Source: Actinophytocola sp963825445 (GTDB lineage: Bacteria > Actinomycetota > Actinomycetes > Mycobacteriales > Pseudonocardiaceae). From it: a stretch of DNA of 64,000 bases. The notes under the pieces are model-generated. The model searched no databases and was not told where the DNA came from. It worked only from the letters and a program-made list of their open reading frames with translations. The stretch lies in assembly GCA_963825445.1 (NCBI GenBank), contig CAWGTM010000024.1, positions 434,001 through 498,000 on the forward strand. Reading direction: 5' to 3'. A program made the position numbers and the translations under genes. Positions within the stretch are counted from its first letter, which is position 1; each line of letters opens with the position of its first letter. Of the stretch, positions 7,084-15,213 are shown piece after piece.

Positions 7084-8301
7084 GTGTCGACCACCGTGAT
7101 CGTGATCATCGTTGCCGTAGTGGTGTTGCTCGCGCTGGCCGTCGTGGCCGGTGTGGTGATCAGCCGCCGGCGGCGGATCAGCCTGACCGAGCAGCAGCAG
7201 GTCTCCGAGCGCAAGACCTACCAGGCCGGCGGCGGCATCAGCCTCGCGCCCGGCGGCACCAAGGCAGATGAGGCCGAGTCGCCGCCCACCGAACTGTCCG
7301 ACGAGGGCGATCCGGTCACCGTGGCGGCCGAGCCCGCGCTGGTCGACGAGGTCGTGGCCGAGCCCGAGATCGACGAGATCGAGCCCACCGAGGGCCGTCT
7401 CGAGCGGCTGCGCGGCCGGCTCTCGCGTTCGCGGTCCACGTTCGGCCAGGGCCTGCTGGGCCTGCTCGGCGCGGGTGACCTCGACGAGGACTCCTGGCAG
7501 GAGATCGAGGACACCCTCCTGCTGGCCGACCTCGGATCCGGCGCCACGAACGAGATCGTGGAGCGGCTGCGGTCCGAGCTGACCACGCGGGGCGTGCGCA
7601 CGGCCGAGGACGCCCGGACGCTCCTGCGTGACGTGCTGGTCGAGGCCCTGCACCCGAACATGGACCGCGCCGTCCGCGCGCTGCCCCACGAGAGCGGGCC
7701 GGCGGTCGTGCTGGTCACGGGCGTGAACGGCACCGGCAAGACCACCACCACCGGCAAGCTCGCTCGCGTGCTGGTGGCCGACGGTCGCACGGTCCTGCTG
7801 GGCGCGGCCGACACGTTCCGCGCGGCGGCCGTGGAGCAGCTGGCCACTTGGGCGTCGCGCGTCGGCGCCGAGGTCGTGCGCGGCAAGGAGGGCGCCGACC
7901 CGGCAGCGGTCGCGTTCGACGCGGTGAAGCGCGGCATCGAGGCCAAGGTAGACGCGGTGCTCGTCGACACGGCCGGCCGCCTGCACACGAAGACCGGCCT
8001 GATGGACGAGCTGGGCAAGGTCAAGCGCGTGGTGGAGAAGCTGACGAAGGTCGACGAGGTGCTGCTCGTCCTCGACGCCACCACCGGCCAGAACGGCCTC
8101 ACGCAGGCGCGGGTGTTCGCGGAGGTCGTGGACATCACCGGCATCGTGCTGACCAAGCTCGACGGCACGGCCAAGGGCGGCATCGTGTTCCAGGTGCAGC
8201 GCGAGCTGGGCGTGCCGGTCAAGCTGGTGGGCCTGGGCGAGGGCGCCGACGACCTGGCCCCGTTCGAGCCGACCGCCTTCGTGGATGCGTTGCTGAACTG
8301 A
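7084..8301 (+). CDS. ftsY: Signal recognition particle receptor FtsY
   Basis: Membrane-docking GTPase that receives SRP-ribosome complexes. The 405-residue protein starts with a transmembrane helix (VIVIIVAVVVLLALAVVAGV), as in other actinobacterial FtsY proteins, then an acidic linker (residues 55-105). The NG domain follows with the P-loop GVNGTGKTTTTGKLA, the insertion-box region LGAADTFRAAA, DTAGRL and TKLDGTAKGG. The GTG start at 7084 places the helix at the very N-terminus. The stop overlaps the next start by one base. Its partner ffh is at 26.7 kb. Confidence 0.95.
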   Translation: MSTTVIVIIVAVVVLLALAVVAGVVISRRRRISLTEQQQVSERKTYQAGGGISLAPGGTKADEAESPPTELSDEGDPVTVAAEPALVDEVVAEPEIDEIEPTEGRLERLRGRLSRSRSTFGQGLLGLLGAGDLDEDSWQEIEDTLLLADLGSGATNEIVERLRSELTTRGVRTAEDARTLLRDVLVEALHPNMDRAVRALPHESGPAVVLVTGVNGTGKTTTTGKLARVLVADGRTVLLGAADTFRAAAVEQLATWASRVGAEVVRGKEGADPAAVAFDAVKRGIEAKVDAVLVDTAGRLHTKTGLMDELGKVKRVVEKLTKVDEVLLVLDATTGQNGLTQARVFAEVVDITGIVLTKLDGTAKGGIVFQVQRELGVPVKLVGLGEGADDLAPFEPTAFVDALLN

Positions 8302-8888
8302 TGGACTTCCAGGACGTGGTGCGGCGCCGCCGCATGGTGCGCAAGTACGAGGACCGCGAGATCCCTTCCGAGGTCCTGGCACGGATCCTCGACAACGCCA
8401 CTCGCGGCCCGTCGGCGGGCTTCTCCCAGGGCCAGGCTTTCCTGGTCCTCCAGGGCGACGACCTGGCCCGCTTCTGGGGCGTGGGCCCGACCTGGGCGAT
8501 GGCGAGCGTCCGCGAGACAGCCCCGCTGGTGATCATCCCGTTCGCCGCCAAGAACGTGTACCTCGACCGCTACGCCGAACCCGACAAGGGCTGGACCGAC
8601 CGCGACGAGTCGCGCTGGCCGGTCCCGTTCTGGTACATCGACACGGGCATGGCCGCCCTCCTGATCCTGCAGACGGTCGTCGACGAGGGCCTGGGCGCCC
8701 TGTACTTCGGCATCGGCCCGGACGACGTGGACACCTTCAAACGCGAGTTCGGCGTCCCGGATGACCACGAACCCATCGGCGCAATCGCGATCGGCTACCC
8801 GGACGAACCAGCGGTCAGCCCCCGAAGCTCAGCCGCCCGCCGCCCCCGCCGCGACCGCACGTCAGTCATCCACCACGGCACCTGGTAA
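8301..8888 (+). CDS. Nitroreductase family protein
   Basis: FMN-dependent oxidoreductase fold, 195 residues, with the usual N-terminal motif RRRMVRKYEDREIPSEVL and the flavin-contacting stretch ATRGPSAGFSQGQAFLV. A later GLGALYFGIG segment fits the family core. The C-terminus is an arginine-rich tail (RRPRRDR). It is coupled to ftsY by a TGATG overlap, but no functional link is known. The substrate cannot be predicted; F420/FMN deazaflavin-type reductases or dehalogenase-like members are alternatives. Confidence 0.82.
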   Translation: MDFQDVVRRRRMVRKYEDREIPSEVLARILDNATRGPSAGFSQGQAFLVLQGDDLARFWGVGPTWAMASVRETAPLVIIPFAAKNVYLDRYAEPDKGWTDRDESRWPVPFWYIDTGMAALLILQTVVDEGLGALYFGIGPDDVDTFKREFGVPDDHEPIGAIAIGYPDEPAVSPRSSAARRPRRDRTSVIHHGTW

Positions 8889-8912
8889 CCCCGCGGGTGC
8901 CACCCACACCCG

Positions 8913-9123
8913 CATGTCCCCATGTCCGGCACGCATGTCGCTATGTCCGGCCCCGCATGCGGTCATGTCCGGCGCGCGTGTCCCCGCCACCGGCGCGTAT
9001 GTCCGCACTTCTCCGCGCGCGAGATCGCGGTTCCTGACAGCGAGATCGCGGTTCTCGCGCGCGAGATCGCGGTTCCTAACAGTGAGTTCGCGGTTGCGGC
9101 ACGCGAGTTCGCGGTTCCGGTTG
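8913..9123. repeat. Composite 21-bp tandem repeat array, two sub-families
   Basis: Between two convergent genes lie about ten consecutive 21-bp units (one is 22). Units 1-5 (8913-9018) are variants of CATGTCC..ATGTCCGGC. Units 6-10 (9019-9123) are variants of GCGAGATCGCGGTTCCTGACA and keep exact 21-bp spacing. The two families abut without a gap. No CRISPR-like spacers exist, because the repeat fills the whole period. Confidence 0.75.
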
Positions 9124-9150
9124 GTGTGTTCGCCCGCCGCCCCGCCTCGG

Positions 9151-9636
9151 TCAAGCGAGCTGGCGGCGGATGTCCAGCAGGTGGTGGCGCACCTCGTGAG
9201 CGGTGTGCCGCGCGACCCAGCGCAGTGACCGCCACGCGGGTTCGGGGTAGGAGTAGTAGATCGTGCGTTCCCAGTCGCCGGGCGCGAGCCGGTCCAGCAC
9301 GGTCGTGAACATGAGGGCGGCGTCGGTGAGCTGCCGGGCGACAGCCTCGGGTGCCTGCGAGGCGTAGCCGTCGTGGTCCACGCGCTCGTCGCGGCCCATC
9401 GGCTGGCACCGGTACCCGTCGGTGCGTCGTCCGGCGAGCACGCGTTCGCGCTGCACCAGCAGCACGTCACGCAGGTGACAGGCGTACTCGAGCGGCGACC
9501 ACGTGGCGGGATCCCGCCGGGTCCGGAGATCCCCAGGGCCGCGCAGCACCGCCGCCACGTCCGCCACCACGTCGGTCATCGCCGGGAGCACGTCGGAGTC
9601 GTAGTCGAACCCGCACTCGTCACAGTCCATGGTCAT
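9151..9636 (-). CDS. DinB-like four-helix protein (DUF664/mycothiol transferase type)
   Basis: The product starts MTMDCDECGFDYD and is about 161 residues. It shows the DinB/DUF664 helix pattern: YACHLRDVLLVQRERVL with one metal-ligand histidine, and a C-terminal helix with HTAHEVRHHLLD supplying further histidines. These proteins form metal-binding four-helix bundles; some actinobacterial members are thiol transferases, but the substrate here is unknown. A CxxC pair (CDECGFDY) at the N-terminus is a typical variant in actinomycetes. The ATG at 9636 overlaps the stop of an upstream small gene as ATGA. Confidence 0.8.
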   Translation of the reverse strand: MTMDCDECGFDYDSDVLPAMTDVVADVAAVLRGPGDLRTRRDPATWSPLEYACHLRDVLLVQRERVLAGRRTDGYRCQPMGRDERVDHDGYASQAPEAVARQLTDAALMFTTVLDRLAPGDWERTIYYSYPEPAWRSLRWVARHTAHEVRHHLLDIRRQLA

Positions 9637-9923
9637 CCGATTCTGAGGAGGATGGGCGTGCCGGTGACGGTGAGCGTGTCGCCGGCGGGCTCGCTGCTCC
9701 CGTCGAGGTGTGTGACCGAAGTCGTCTGCGGGGCGGCCGGCACCCGCAGGCTCCGGTCGACGGTCCACCAGAGGGCGCGAAGGTCGAGGGCACACTGCGC
9801 CCGGTGCAGTAGCGACGCACGGAGCGCGCCGCCGTCCGCCATCCCCGAGAACCCCTTCCCGATCACCTCCCAGCAGTGTCCCACTGACGCTGCCTCGCCG
9901 GGCCAAAGTCTCCCAAGAGCCAT
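9633..9923 (-). CDS. Hypothetical protein coupled to the DinB-like gene
   Basis: I do not recognise this protein. The frame ends DTLTVTGTPILLRIG, and its TGA overlaps the DinB-like ATG (ATGA), which is the main evidence that it is real. ATG 9923 gives 96 residues (MALGRLWPGEAASVGHCWEV). The frame stays open upstream, and an AAGGAGG at about 9952-9958 with a CTG at 9950 could give a slightly longer form. No signal peptide or membrane helix is evident. Confidence 0.45.
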   Translation of the reverse strand: MALGRLWPGEAASVGHCWEVIGKGFSGMADGGALRASLLHRAQCALDLRALWWTVDRSLRVPAAPQTTSVTHLDGSSEPAGDTLTVTGTPILLRIG

Positions 9924-10141
9924 CTCAGACGTCGTGTCCCCGCAGGTCAGCGCCTCCTTTTCATCCCAACCGCTTGCCCCAACTGCCACCCCGTCGACAC
10001 CGTTGATGCGGCGGGGGCGCTGGGGGAGACGTGCGGACACGCGAGCCGGTAGTCGTTGAGGAGAGTGGTCACGCCTGAAGGAACTGGCCGTGAGGTCGTC
10101 ACCGGCGCGCGTCGGAAACAGGTGGCCGATGTGTTCGACGC

Positions 10142-10288
10142 GTGCTGTGCGACCTGCGCATCGACCCGAAGGCATTCCGAAGTCCTCACCCGCGCCTCAT
10201 CGGGCGCTCGGTGGTGGAGGCCGTGGCCGACGGGCGCCAACGGATGCTCAAGGCAGCGCGGGAACGGGTCGCCGGTGCGCGGTCGTGA
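10142..10288 (+). pseudogene. 5'-truncated YbaB/EbfC-like fragment
   Basis: In one frame the sequence reads VLCDLRIDPKAF, then HPRLIGRSVVEAVADGRQR and ends ERVAGARS with TGA. The pattern (DLRIDPKAF, then DPxLIGxxVVxAV and a charged helix) resembles the C-terminal half of YbaB/EbfC-type nucleoid proteins. Upstream the frame is closed by two stops at 10076 and 10091, and no normal N-terminal helix is present. A short GTG-initiated protein of 48 residues is possible, but a relic is more likely. The TGA overlaps the next start (GTGA). Confidence 0.45.
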
Positions 10289-10545
10289 GCGGGCGTTTCG
10301 AGCTGCGGCTCTACGACCGCGAGGTACTCGAGCCGGAGACGCCGTCGCCGCTGGTCCGGCAGCTGCCGAGTGGCGTGGGCTCCGTGCGCGCCGACCCCGG
10401 CGGAAACATCGTGGCCGTCGACCTCGAGCCCCGCCGTCTCCAGACGGTGGACCCGGCCGTGCTGATGGCCGAGCTGACGGCCGCCATCCAGCAGCTCCAG
10501 CTGCGTGCGGTGAACCGCCGAGCCGACCGCGTCCGCCGTCCGTGA
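10285..10545 (+). CDS. Hypothetical protein (86 aa), possibly YbaB-like
   Basis: The GTG start overlaps the preceding fragment's stop, giving MSGRFELRLYDREVLEPETP at the N-terminus. The second half (VDLEPRRLQTVDPAVLMAEL, then a long amphipathic helix rich in Q, L and R) recalls the beta-hairpin plus helix of YbaB-like proteins, though weakly. There is no signal or membrane segment. It precedes another unknown gene by 27 bases, so the two probably form one transcript. Confidence 0.6.
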   Translation: MSGRFELRLYDREVLEPETPSPLVRQLPSGVGSVRADPGGNIVAVDLEPRRLQTVDPAVLMAELTAAIQQLQLRAVNRRADRVRRP

Positions 10546-10572
10546 CACCCTGATCCAGAGAGGATTGGCTCC

Positions 10573-11058
10573 TTGGCCGAGCACTACATCACCGAAGTCC
10601 CGCACTCCGCCACGGTGGAGGCCGCGCTCGAGAAGTTTCACCAGGCACTGACCCGCCGCTGGCGCGACGACGTGGTCGAGGTGATCAACCACCCGCTCAA
10701 GGGGGACGAGTTCCCGAGTGGCTTCGAACGTGCGATTTCTCCTTACCAGCAGCCAATGTGGCAATACGACACGGCCGAGGCCAGGGAGCACCTGATCGAC
10801 GACGGTGAGATGTGCGCCTATGTCCAGTGGGTGCTGAACGGTCAGAGGGGCTCGCTCAGTGCCGTGAGCTGTGACGGCAGCACGAGCGGCGACGAGCCGT
10901 TTGTGTCCCGGGACCCCAACACAGGACGGGAGGTCGAGATACCGCCGAACATCGAGTGCGGCATGGGCGAGCTGCTGGAGACCGAGGAGACCAAGCCGAA
11001 CCCCTGGCCGGCGGGTGTCCTGTGGCGCTGTCCGCGCCCGGCCATCCGTGCGGTGTGA
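10573..11058 (+). CDS. Hypothetical protein (161 aa)
   Basis: The TTG start follows AGAGAGGA, a plausible ribosome-binding site. The protein is soluble and acidic (MAEHYITEVPHSATVEAALE at the start). It includes ISPYQQPMWQYDTAEAREHL and a DEPFVSRDPNTGREVEIPPN segment, with two cysteines in the C-terminal third. I do not recognise a domain. It probably shares a transcript with the 86-residue gene upstream. Such short unknown genes near YbaB-like proteins in Pseudonocardiaceae often accompany type VII-linked loci, but nothing here proves that. Confidence 0.6.
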   Translation: MAEHYITEVPHSATVEAALEKFHQALTRRWRDDVVEVINHPLKGDEFPSGFERAISPYQQPMWQYDTAEAREHLIDDGEMCAYVQWVLNGQRGSLSAVSCDGSTSGDEPFVSRDPNTGREVEIPPNIECGMGELLETEETKPNPWPAGVLWRCPRPAIRAV

Positions 11059-11103
11059 CACGAGGGGTCCGCGCGGACGGTCGGGGCGTCATAGAGTGTC
11101 GGC

Positions 11104-12678
11104 ATGGTCGACATCCAGGTTCTCGGCGGTTCCGTCGAGCGAAGCGACGAGATTCTCACCCCGGCGGCGTTGGAGTTCGTCGCCGAGCTGCACACGCGGT
11201 TCGCCGATCGGCGTGACGAGCTGGTGGCGCGGCGGGCGCAGCGCCGGGCGGAGGCGGCCGCCAACAAGAGGCTCGACTTCCTGCCCGAGACGCTCGAGGT
11301 CCGTGAGTCCGACTGGCGGGTCGCGCAGGCGCCGGACGACCTGGCCGACCGGCGGGTCGAGATCACCGGGCCGACCGAGCGCAAGATGGCGATCAACGCC
11401 CTCAACTCCGGCGCCCGCGTGTGGCTGGCCGACCTCGAGGACGCCAACACTCCACACTGGACCAACGTCATCGGAGGGCAGGTCAACCTCGCCGACTCCG
11501 TGCGCGGCACGATCGCCTTCACCTCGCCCGAGGGCAAGAGCTACGCCCTCAAGGCGGAGCGCCCCGCGGTGATCGTCATGCGCCCGCGCGGCTGGCACCT
11601 CGACGAGCGCCACCTCACCTTCGACGGCCGCCGCGGTGTCGGCGCGCTCGTCGACTTCGGGCTCTACTTCTTCCACAACGCCCGTGAGCTGCTCGAACGC
11701 GGCAGCGGCCCCTACTTCTACCTGCCGAAGATGGAGAGCCACCTCGAGGCCCGCCTCTGGAACGACATCTTCACCTACGCGCAGGAGGCGCTCGGCGTCC
11801 CGCACGGCAGCGTCCGCGCCACCGTCCTCATCGAGACCATCCCCGCGGCGTTCGAGATGGAGGAAATCCTCTACGAGCTGCGCGACCACGCCTCCGGCCT
11901 CAACGCCGGCCGCTGGGACTACCTGTTCAGCATCATCAAGTACTTCCGCGACGCCGGCCGCGACTTCGTGCTGCCCGACCGCAACGACGTCACCATGACC
12001 GCGCCGTTCATGCGTGCCTACACCGAGCTGCTCGTGCGCACCTGCCACAAGCGCGGCGCGTTCGCCATGGGCGGGATGGCCGCGTTCATCCCGAACCGAC
12101 GCGACCAGGAGGTCACGGCCAAGGCGCTCGACAAGGTCCACGACGACAAGCGTCGCGAGGCGGGCGACGGGTTCGACGGCTCCTGGGTCGCCCACCCCGA
12201 CCTGGTGCCGATCTGCGTCGAGGAGTTCTCGGCGGTGCTCGCCGAGCGGCCCAACCAGCTCGACCGGCTGCGTGAGGACGTGTCGGTGACGGCCGACCAG
12301 CTGCTCGACATCAAGTCCACGCCCGGCGCGGCCACCGAGGCCGGCCTGCGCGCGGCGGTCGACGTGGGCGTGCGCTACCTCGCGTCGTGGCTGTCGGGCA
12401 ACGGCGCGGCGGCCATCCACAACCTCATGGAGGACGCGGCCACCGCCGAGATCTCCCGGTCGCAGGTGTGGCAGTGGGTGCGCAACGAGGTGGAGCTGGA
12501 GACCGGCGCGACCGTCACGGCCGACCTGGTCCGAACGGTACTGGCCGAGACGCACAAGGCGCTGGCTTCCGCGCTGCCCGCCGAGTTCCTCGACCCGGCC
12601 GTCGAGCTGTTCGAGCAGGTGGCGCTGGCCGACGAGTTTCCCGACTTCCTCACCCTGCCCGCGTACGAACGGATCTGA
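11104..12678 (+). CDS. aceB: Malate synthase A
   Basis: Condenses glyoxylate with acetyl-CoA to malate. At 524 residues it has the form-A length. Recognisable blocks are ITGPTERKMAINALNSGARV, WLADLEDANTPHW, VMRPRGWHL (the catalytic-site arginine region), YFYLPKMESHLEARLWND, ATVLIETIPAAFEMEEIL and MTAPFMRAYTELLVRTCHKRGAFAMGGM. CATAGAGT just upstream may be a -10 element. As the first gene of a run that ends in allantoinase and allantoicase, it most likely disposes of glyoxylate released from ureidoglycolate rather than acting only in the glyoxylate bypass; no isocitrate lyase gene is nearby. Confidence 0.95.
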   Translation: MVDIQVLGGSVERSDEILTPAALEFVAELHTRFADRRDELVARRAQRRAEAAANKRLDFLPETLEVRESDWRVAQAPDDLADRRVEITGPTERKMAINALNSGARVWLADLEDANTPHWTNVIGGQVNLADSVRGTIAFTSPEGKSYALKAERPAVIVMRPRGWHLDERHLTFDGRRGVGALVDFGLYFFHNARELLERGSGPYFYLPKMESHLEARLWNDIFTYAQEALGVPHGSVRATVLIETIPAAFEMEEILYELRDHASGLNAGRWDYLFSIIKYFRDAGRDFVLPDRNDVTMTAPFMRAYTELLVRTCHKRGAFAMGGMAAFIPNRRDQEVTAKALDKVHDDKRREAGDGFDGSWVAHPDLVPICVEEFSAVLAERPNQLDRLREDVSVTADQLLDIKSTPGAATEAGLRAAVDVGVRYLASWLSGNGAAAIHNLMEDAATAEISRSQVWQWVRNEVELETGATVTADLVRTVLAETHKALASALPAEFLDPAVELFEQVALADEFPDFLTLPAYERI

Positions 12679-12684
12679 GGCGTC

Positions 12685-13917
12685 GTGCGCACCACACTCG
12701 ACGCACCGATGCTCGCCGAGACGGTCGCCCGGTTGTCCGAAGTGGACTTGACGCGAGCGGCGCGATATCCCGGTGACGCGGGCGGTCGGCAGCCGGTGCA
12801 CACGTGTTACGTGCCGGCCGACCGGGTCACGGGTGACGTGGCGGCCGAGTGGGGTGCCGCGGCGCTGGAGGCGTTGGAGGAGAACGCGCACGGGCCCCGG
12901 ACGTTCGCCGACGTGCTCGACCTGTCGTCGGACCTGGCCGAGCCGGTGTACGAGCGGGTGGTGGCGAAGCTGCGCCGCGAGCCGGTCGAGGACCTGCGGG
13001 TGGACTTCGAGGACGGCTACGGCCTTCGATCCGAGTCGGTGGAGGACGCCGACGCCGTGCGGACGGCGGCGCTGGTCCGCAGTTGGACGAATCCGCCGCC
13101 GTGGGTGGGCATCCGGTTCAAGTCGTTCGACACCACGGCGTTGTTGGAGCGTGGGCTTCGCACGCTCGACCTGTTCGTCACGGAACTCGGCGCCGCGCCC
13201 GTGCTGACCTTCCCGAAGGTGACGGCCGTCGAGCAGGTCGAGGCGCTGGTCGAGCTGTTGCCCCTGCTCGAAGAGCGGCTCGGCCTCGGCGACGGCACGC
13301 TGCGGTTCGAGATCCAGGTGGAGACCACCCAGTCCATAGTGGACGCCGAGGGTCGGTTCGCGCTACCACGCTTCATCGCCGCGGGGGCCGGCCGGGTGAG
13401 CGGGCTGCACTTCGGCACCTACGACTACACGGCTGCCTGCGGGCTGTCGGCGGCCGAGCAACACCTGGCGCACGCGGCATGCGACTTCGCGAGGAACGCC
13501 ATGCAGGTCAGCGCGGCTGGCACTGGCGTGCGCCTGTCCGACGGGTCGACCAACATCCTGCCGGTCGGCGACCGCGAGGCCGTCCACAACGGCTGGCGCA
13601 CGCACTACGACCTGGTGCTGCGGTCGCTCGCACACGGCTTCTACCAGGGCTGGGACCTGCATCCGGCCCAGCTGGTGACCCGCTACGCCGCCACGTTCGC
13701 CCACTACCTGGGCAACGCCGAGGCCGATGCCAAGCGCTTGCGGGCCTATGTGGACAAGGCCGACTCGGGCGTGCTCGACGAACCCGCGACGGCGCAAGCG
13801 CTTGCGATGTCGATGCGGCGGGCGCTGGACTGCGGCGCGCTGGAGGCGGCCGACGTGGAACGCCTGTGTGGACTGTCCGAAGTGGAACTCGCGGCGCTGG
13901 CCCGGCGGGAGGCCTGA
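12685..13917 (+). CDS. Citrate-lyase/HpcH-type aldolase-like protein (DUF6986 type)
   Basis: A 410-residue protein 6 bases after aceB. The TIM-barrel features of the citrate lyase beta/HpcH family are visible: VDFEDGYG (metal-binding acidic motif), WVGIRFKSF, LTFPKVTAVEQVEAL, LRFEIQVETTQSIVDAEG and SGLHFGTYDYTAACGL. Close relatives occur with malate synthase and allantoin genes in actinomycetes and are annotated only as aldolase-like. A role in glyoxylate or ureidoglycolate handling is suggested by position alone. The gene starts at GTG 12685, and its stop is directly followed by the allB start. Confidence 0.8.
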   Translation: MRTTLDAPMLAETVARLSEVDLTRAARYPGDAGGRQPVHTCYVPADRVTGDVAAEWGAAALEALEENAHGPRTFADVLDLSSDLAEPVYERVVAKLRREPVEDLRVDFEDGYGLRSESVEDADAVRTAALVRSWTNPPPWVGIRFKSFDTTALLERGLRTLDLFVTELGAAPVLTFPKVTAVEQVEALVELLPLLEERLGLGDGTLRFEIQVETTQSIVDAEGRFALPRFIAAGAGRVSGLHFGTYDYTAACGLSAAEQHLAHAACDFARNAMQVSAAGTGVRLSDGSTNILPVGDREAVHNGWRTHYDLVLRSLAHGFYQGWDLHPAQLVTRYAATFAHYLGNAEADAKRLRAYVDKADSGVLDEPATAQALAMSMRRALDCGALEAADVERLCGLSEVELAALARREA

Positions 13918-15213
13918 GTGGACCTCGTGTTCCGGGCGCGCCGGATCGTCACGCCCACGGGGGAGCGGGCGGGCGCGGTCGGCGTCCGGGACGGCAGGAT
14001 CGTGGCGATCTCGGAGGTGTTGACCGCGCCGCGCGTGATCGAACTGGCCGACGACGAGGTGCTACTCCCTGGTCTGGTCGACACCCACGTCCATGTGAAC
14101 GACCCGGGCCGCGCCGAGTGGGAGGGCTTCGACACGGCGACCGCGGCGGCGGCGGCCGGCGGCGTGACCACGATCGTCGACATGCCGCTGAACAGCGTGC
14201 CGCCCACCACGGATGTCGCGGCACTCGAGGTGAAACGGGACGCCGCGCGCGGCCGGGTGCACGTCGACGTCGGCTTCTGGGGCGGCGCGGTCCCCGGCAA
14301 CCTCGCTGAGCTGGCGCCGCTGCACGAGGCGGGCGTGTTCGGCGTCAAGTGTTTCCTGCTCGACTCGGGGGTGGCGGAGTTCGGCCATCTGTCCCCGACG
14401 GAACTGGCCGACGCACTGTCGACGGGCCTGCTGGTCATCGTCCACGCGGAGTCCGCCGAGGCCATCGGTGACGCGCACGGCCGGCGCTATGCGGATTTCC
14501 TGGCGTCCCGGCCACGGCAGGCGGAGAACGACGCGATCGCCGCGGTCATCGACGCTGCCCGGCGCACGGGCGGCCGGGCCCACATCGTGCACCTGTCGTC
14601 GTCGGACGCGATCCCGCTGGTGGCCGACGCGCGCCGCTCCGGCGTGCGGATCACAGCCGAGACGTGCCCGCACTACCTGACGTTGACTTCGGAGGATGTC
14701 CCGGACGGCGCCACGGAGTTCAAGTGCTGCCCGCCGATCCGCGAGGCGGCCAACCAGGATCTGCTGTGGCAGGCACTGGCCGACGGCGTGATCGACTGCG
14801 TGGTGAGCGACCACTCGCCGTGTACCGCCGAGCTGAAGCGGTTCGACACGGGTGACTTCGGGCAGGCTTGGGGCGGCATCGCGGGGCTGCAGCTGGGTTT
14901 GCCGGCAGTGTGGACGGCGGCTTCTTCGCGGGGAGTGCCGTTGACTGAAGTGGTCCGCTGGATGTCGACCGCGCCGGCGTCTTTGGTGGGTCTCGCGCGC
15001 AAGGGCGCGATCGAGGTGGGCCGCGACGCGGACTTCGCGGTGTTCGCGCCGGAGTCGGAGTTCACTGTGGACGCTGCCGCGCTGCGACACCGCAACCCGG
15101 TGTCCGCCTACCACGGGCGGACGCTGCGCGGGGTGGTGCGGTCGACGTGGCTGCGGGGTGTCGAGGTGACGGGACCGCCACGCGGGTGGCTGTTGGAACG
15201 GGGAAACTCATGA
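13918..15213 (+). CDS. allB: Allantoinase
   Basis: Hydrolyses allantoin to allantoate in purine degradation. The 431-residue amidohydrolase shows the binuclear metal site: DTHVHVND (HxH), the lysine normally carboxylated in GVKCFLLDSG, VIVHAES, RAHIVHLSS and the terminal aspartate in VVSDHSPC. The GTG start immediately follows the preceding TGA. It is coupled by ATGA to the allantoicase gene. Dihydropyrimidinase is the nearest alternative, but the DSGVAEFGH region and the allantoicase partner favour allantoinase. Confidence 0.94.
   Translation: MDLVFRARRIVTPTGERAGAVGVRDGRIVAISEVLTAPRVIELADDEVLLPGLVDTHVHVNDPGRAEWEGFDTATAAAAAGGVTTIVDMPLNSVPPTTDVAALEVKRDAARGRVHVDVGFWGGAVPGNLAELAPLHEAGVFGVKCFLLDSGVAEFGHLSPTELADALSTGLLVIVHAESAEAIGDAHGRRYADFLASRPRQAENDAIAAVIDAARRTGGRAHIVHLSSSDAIPLVADARRSGVRITAETCPHYLTLTSEDVPDGATEFKCCPPIREAANQDLLWQALADGVIDCVVSDHSPCTAELKRFDTGDFGQAWGGIAGLQLGLPAVWTAASSRGVPLTEVVRWMSTAPASLVGLARKGAIEVGRDADFAVFAPESEFTVDAAALRHRNPVSAYHGRTLRGVVRSTWLRGVEVTGPPRGWLLERGNS

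Noticed and set aside
8913..9123. CRISPR array
   Set aside because: The repeats fill the whole 21-bp period, so there are no spacers, and no cas genes are nearby.
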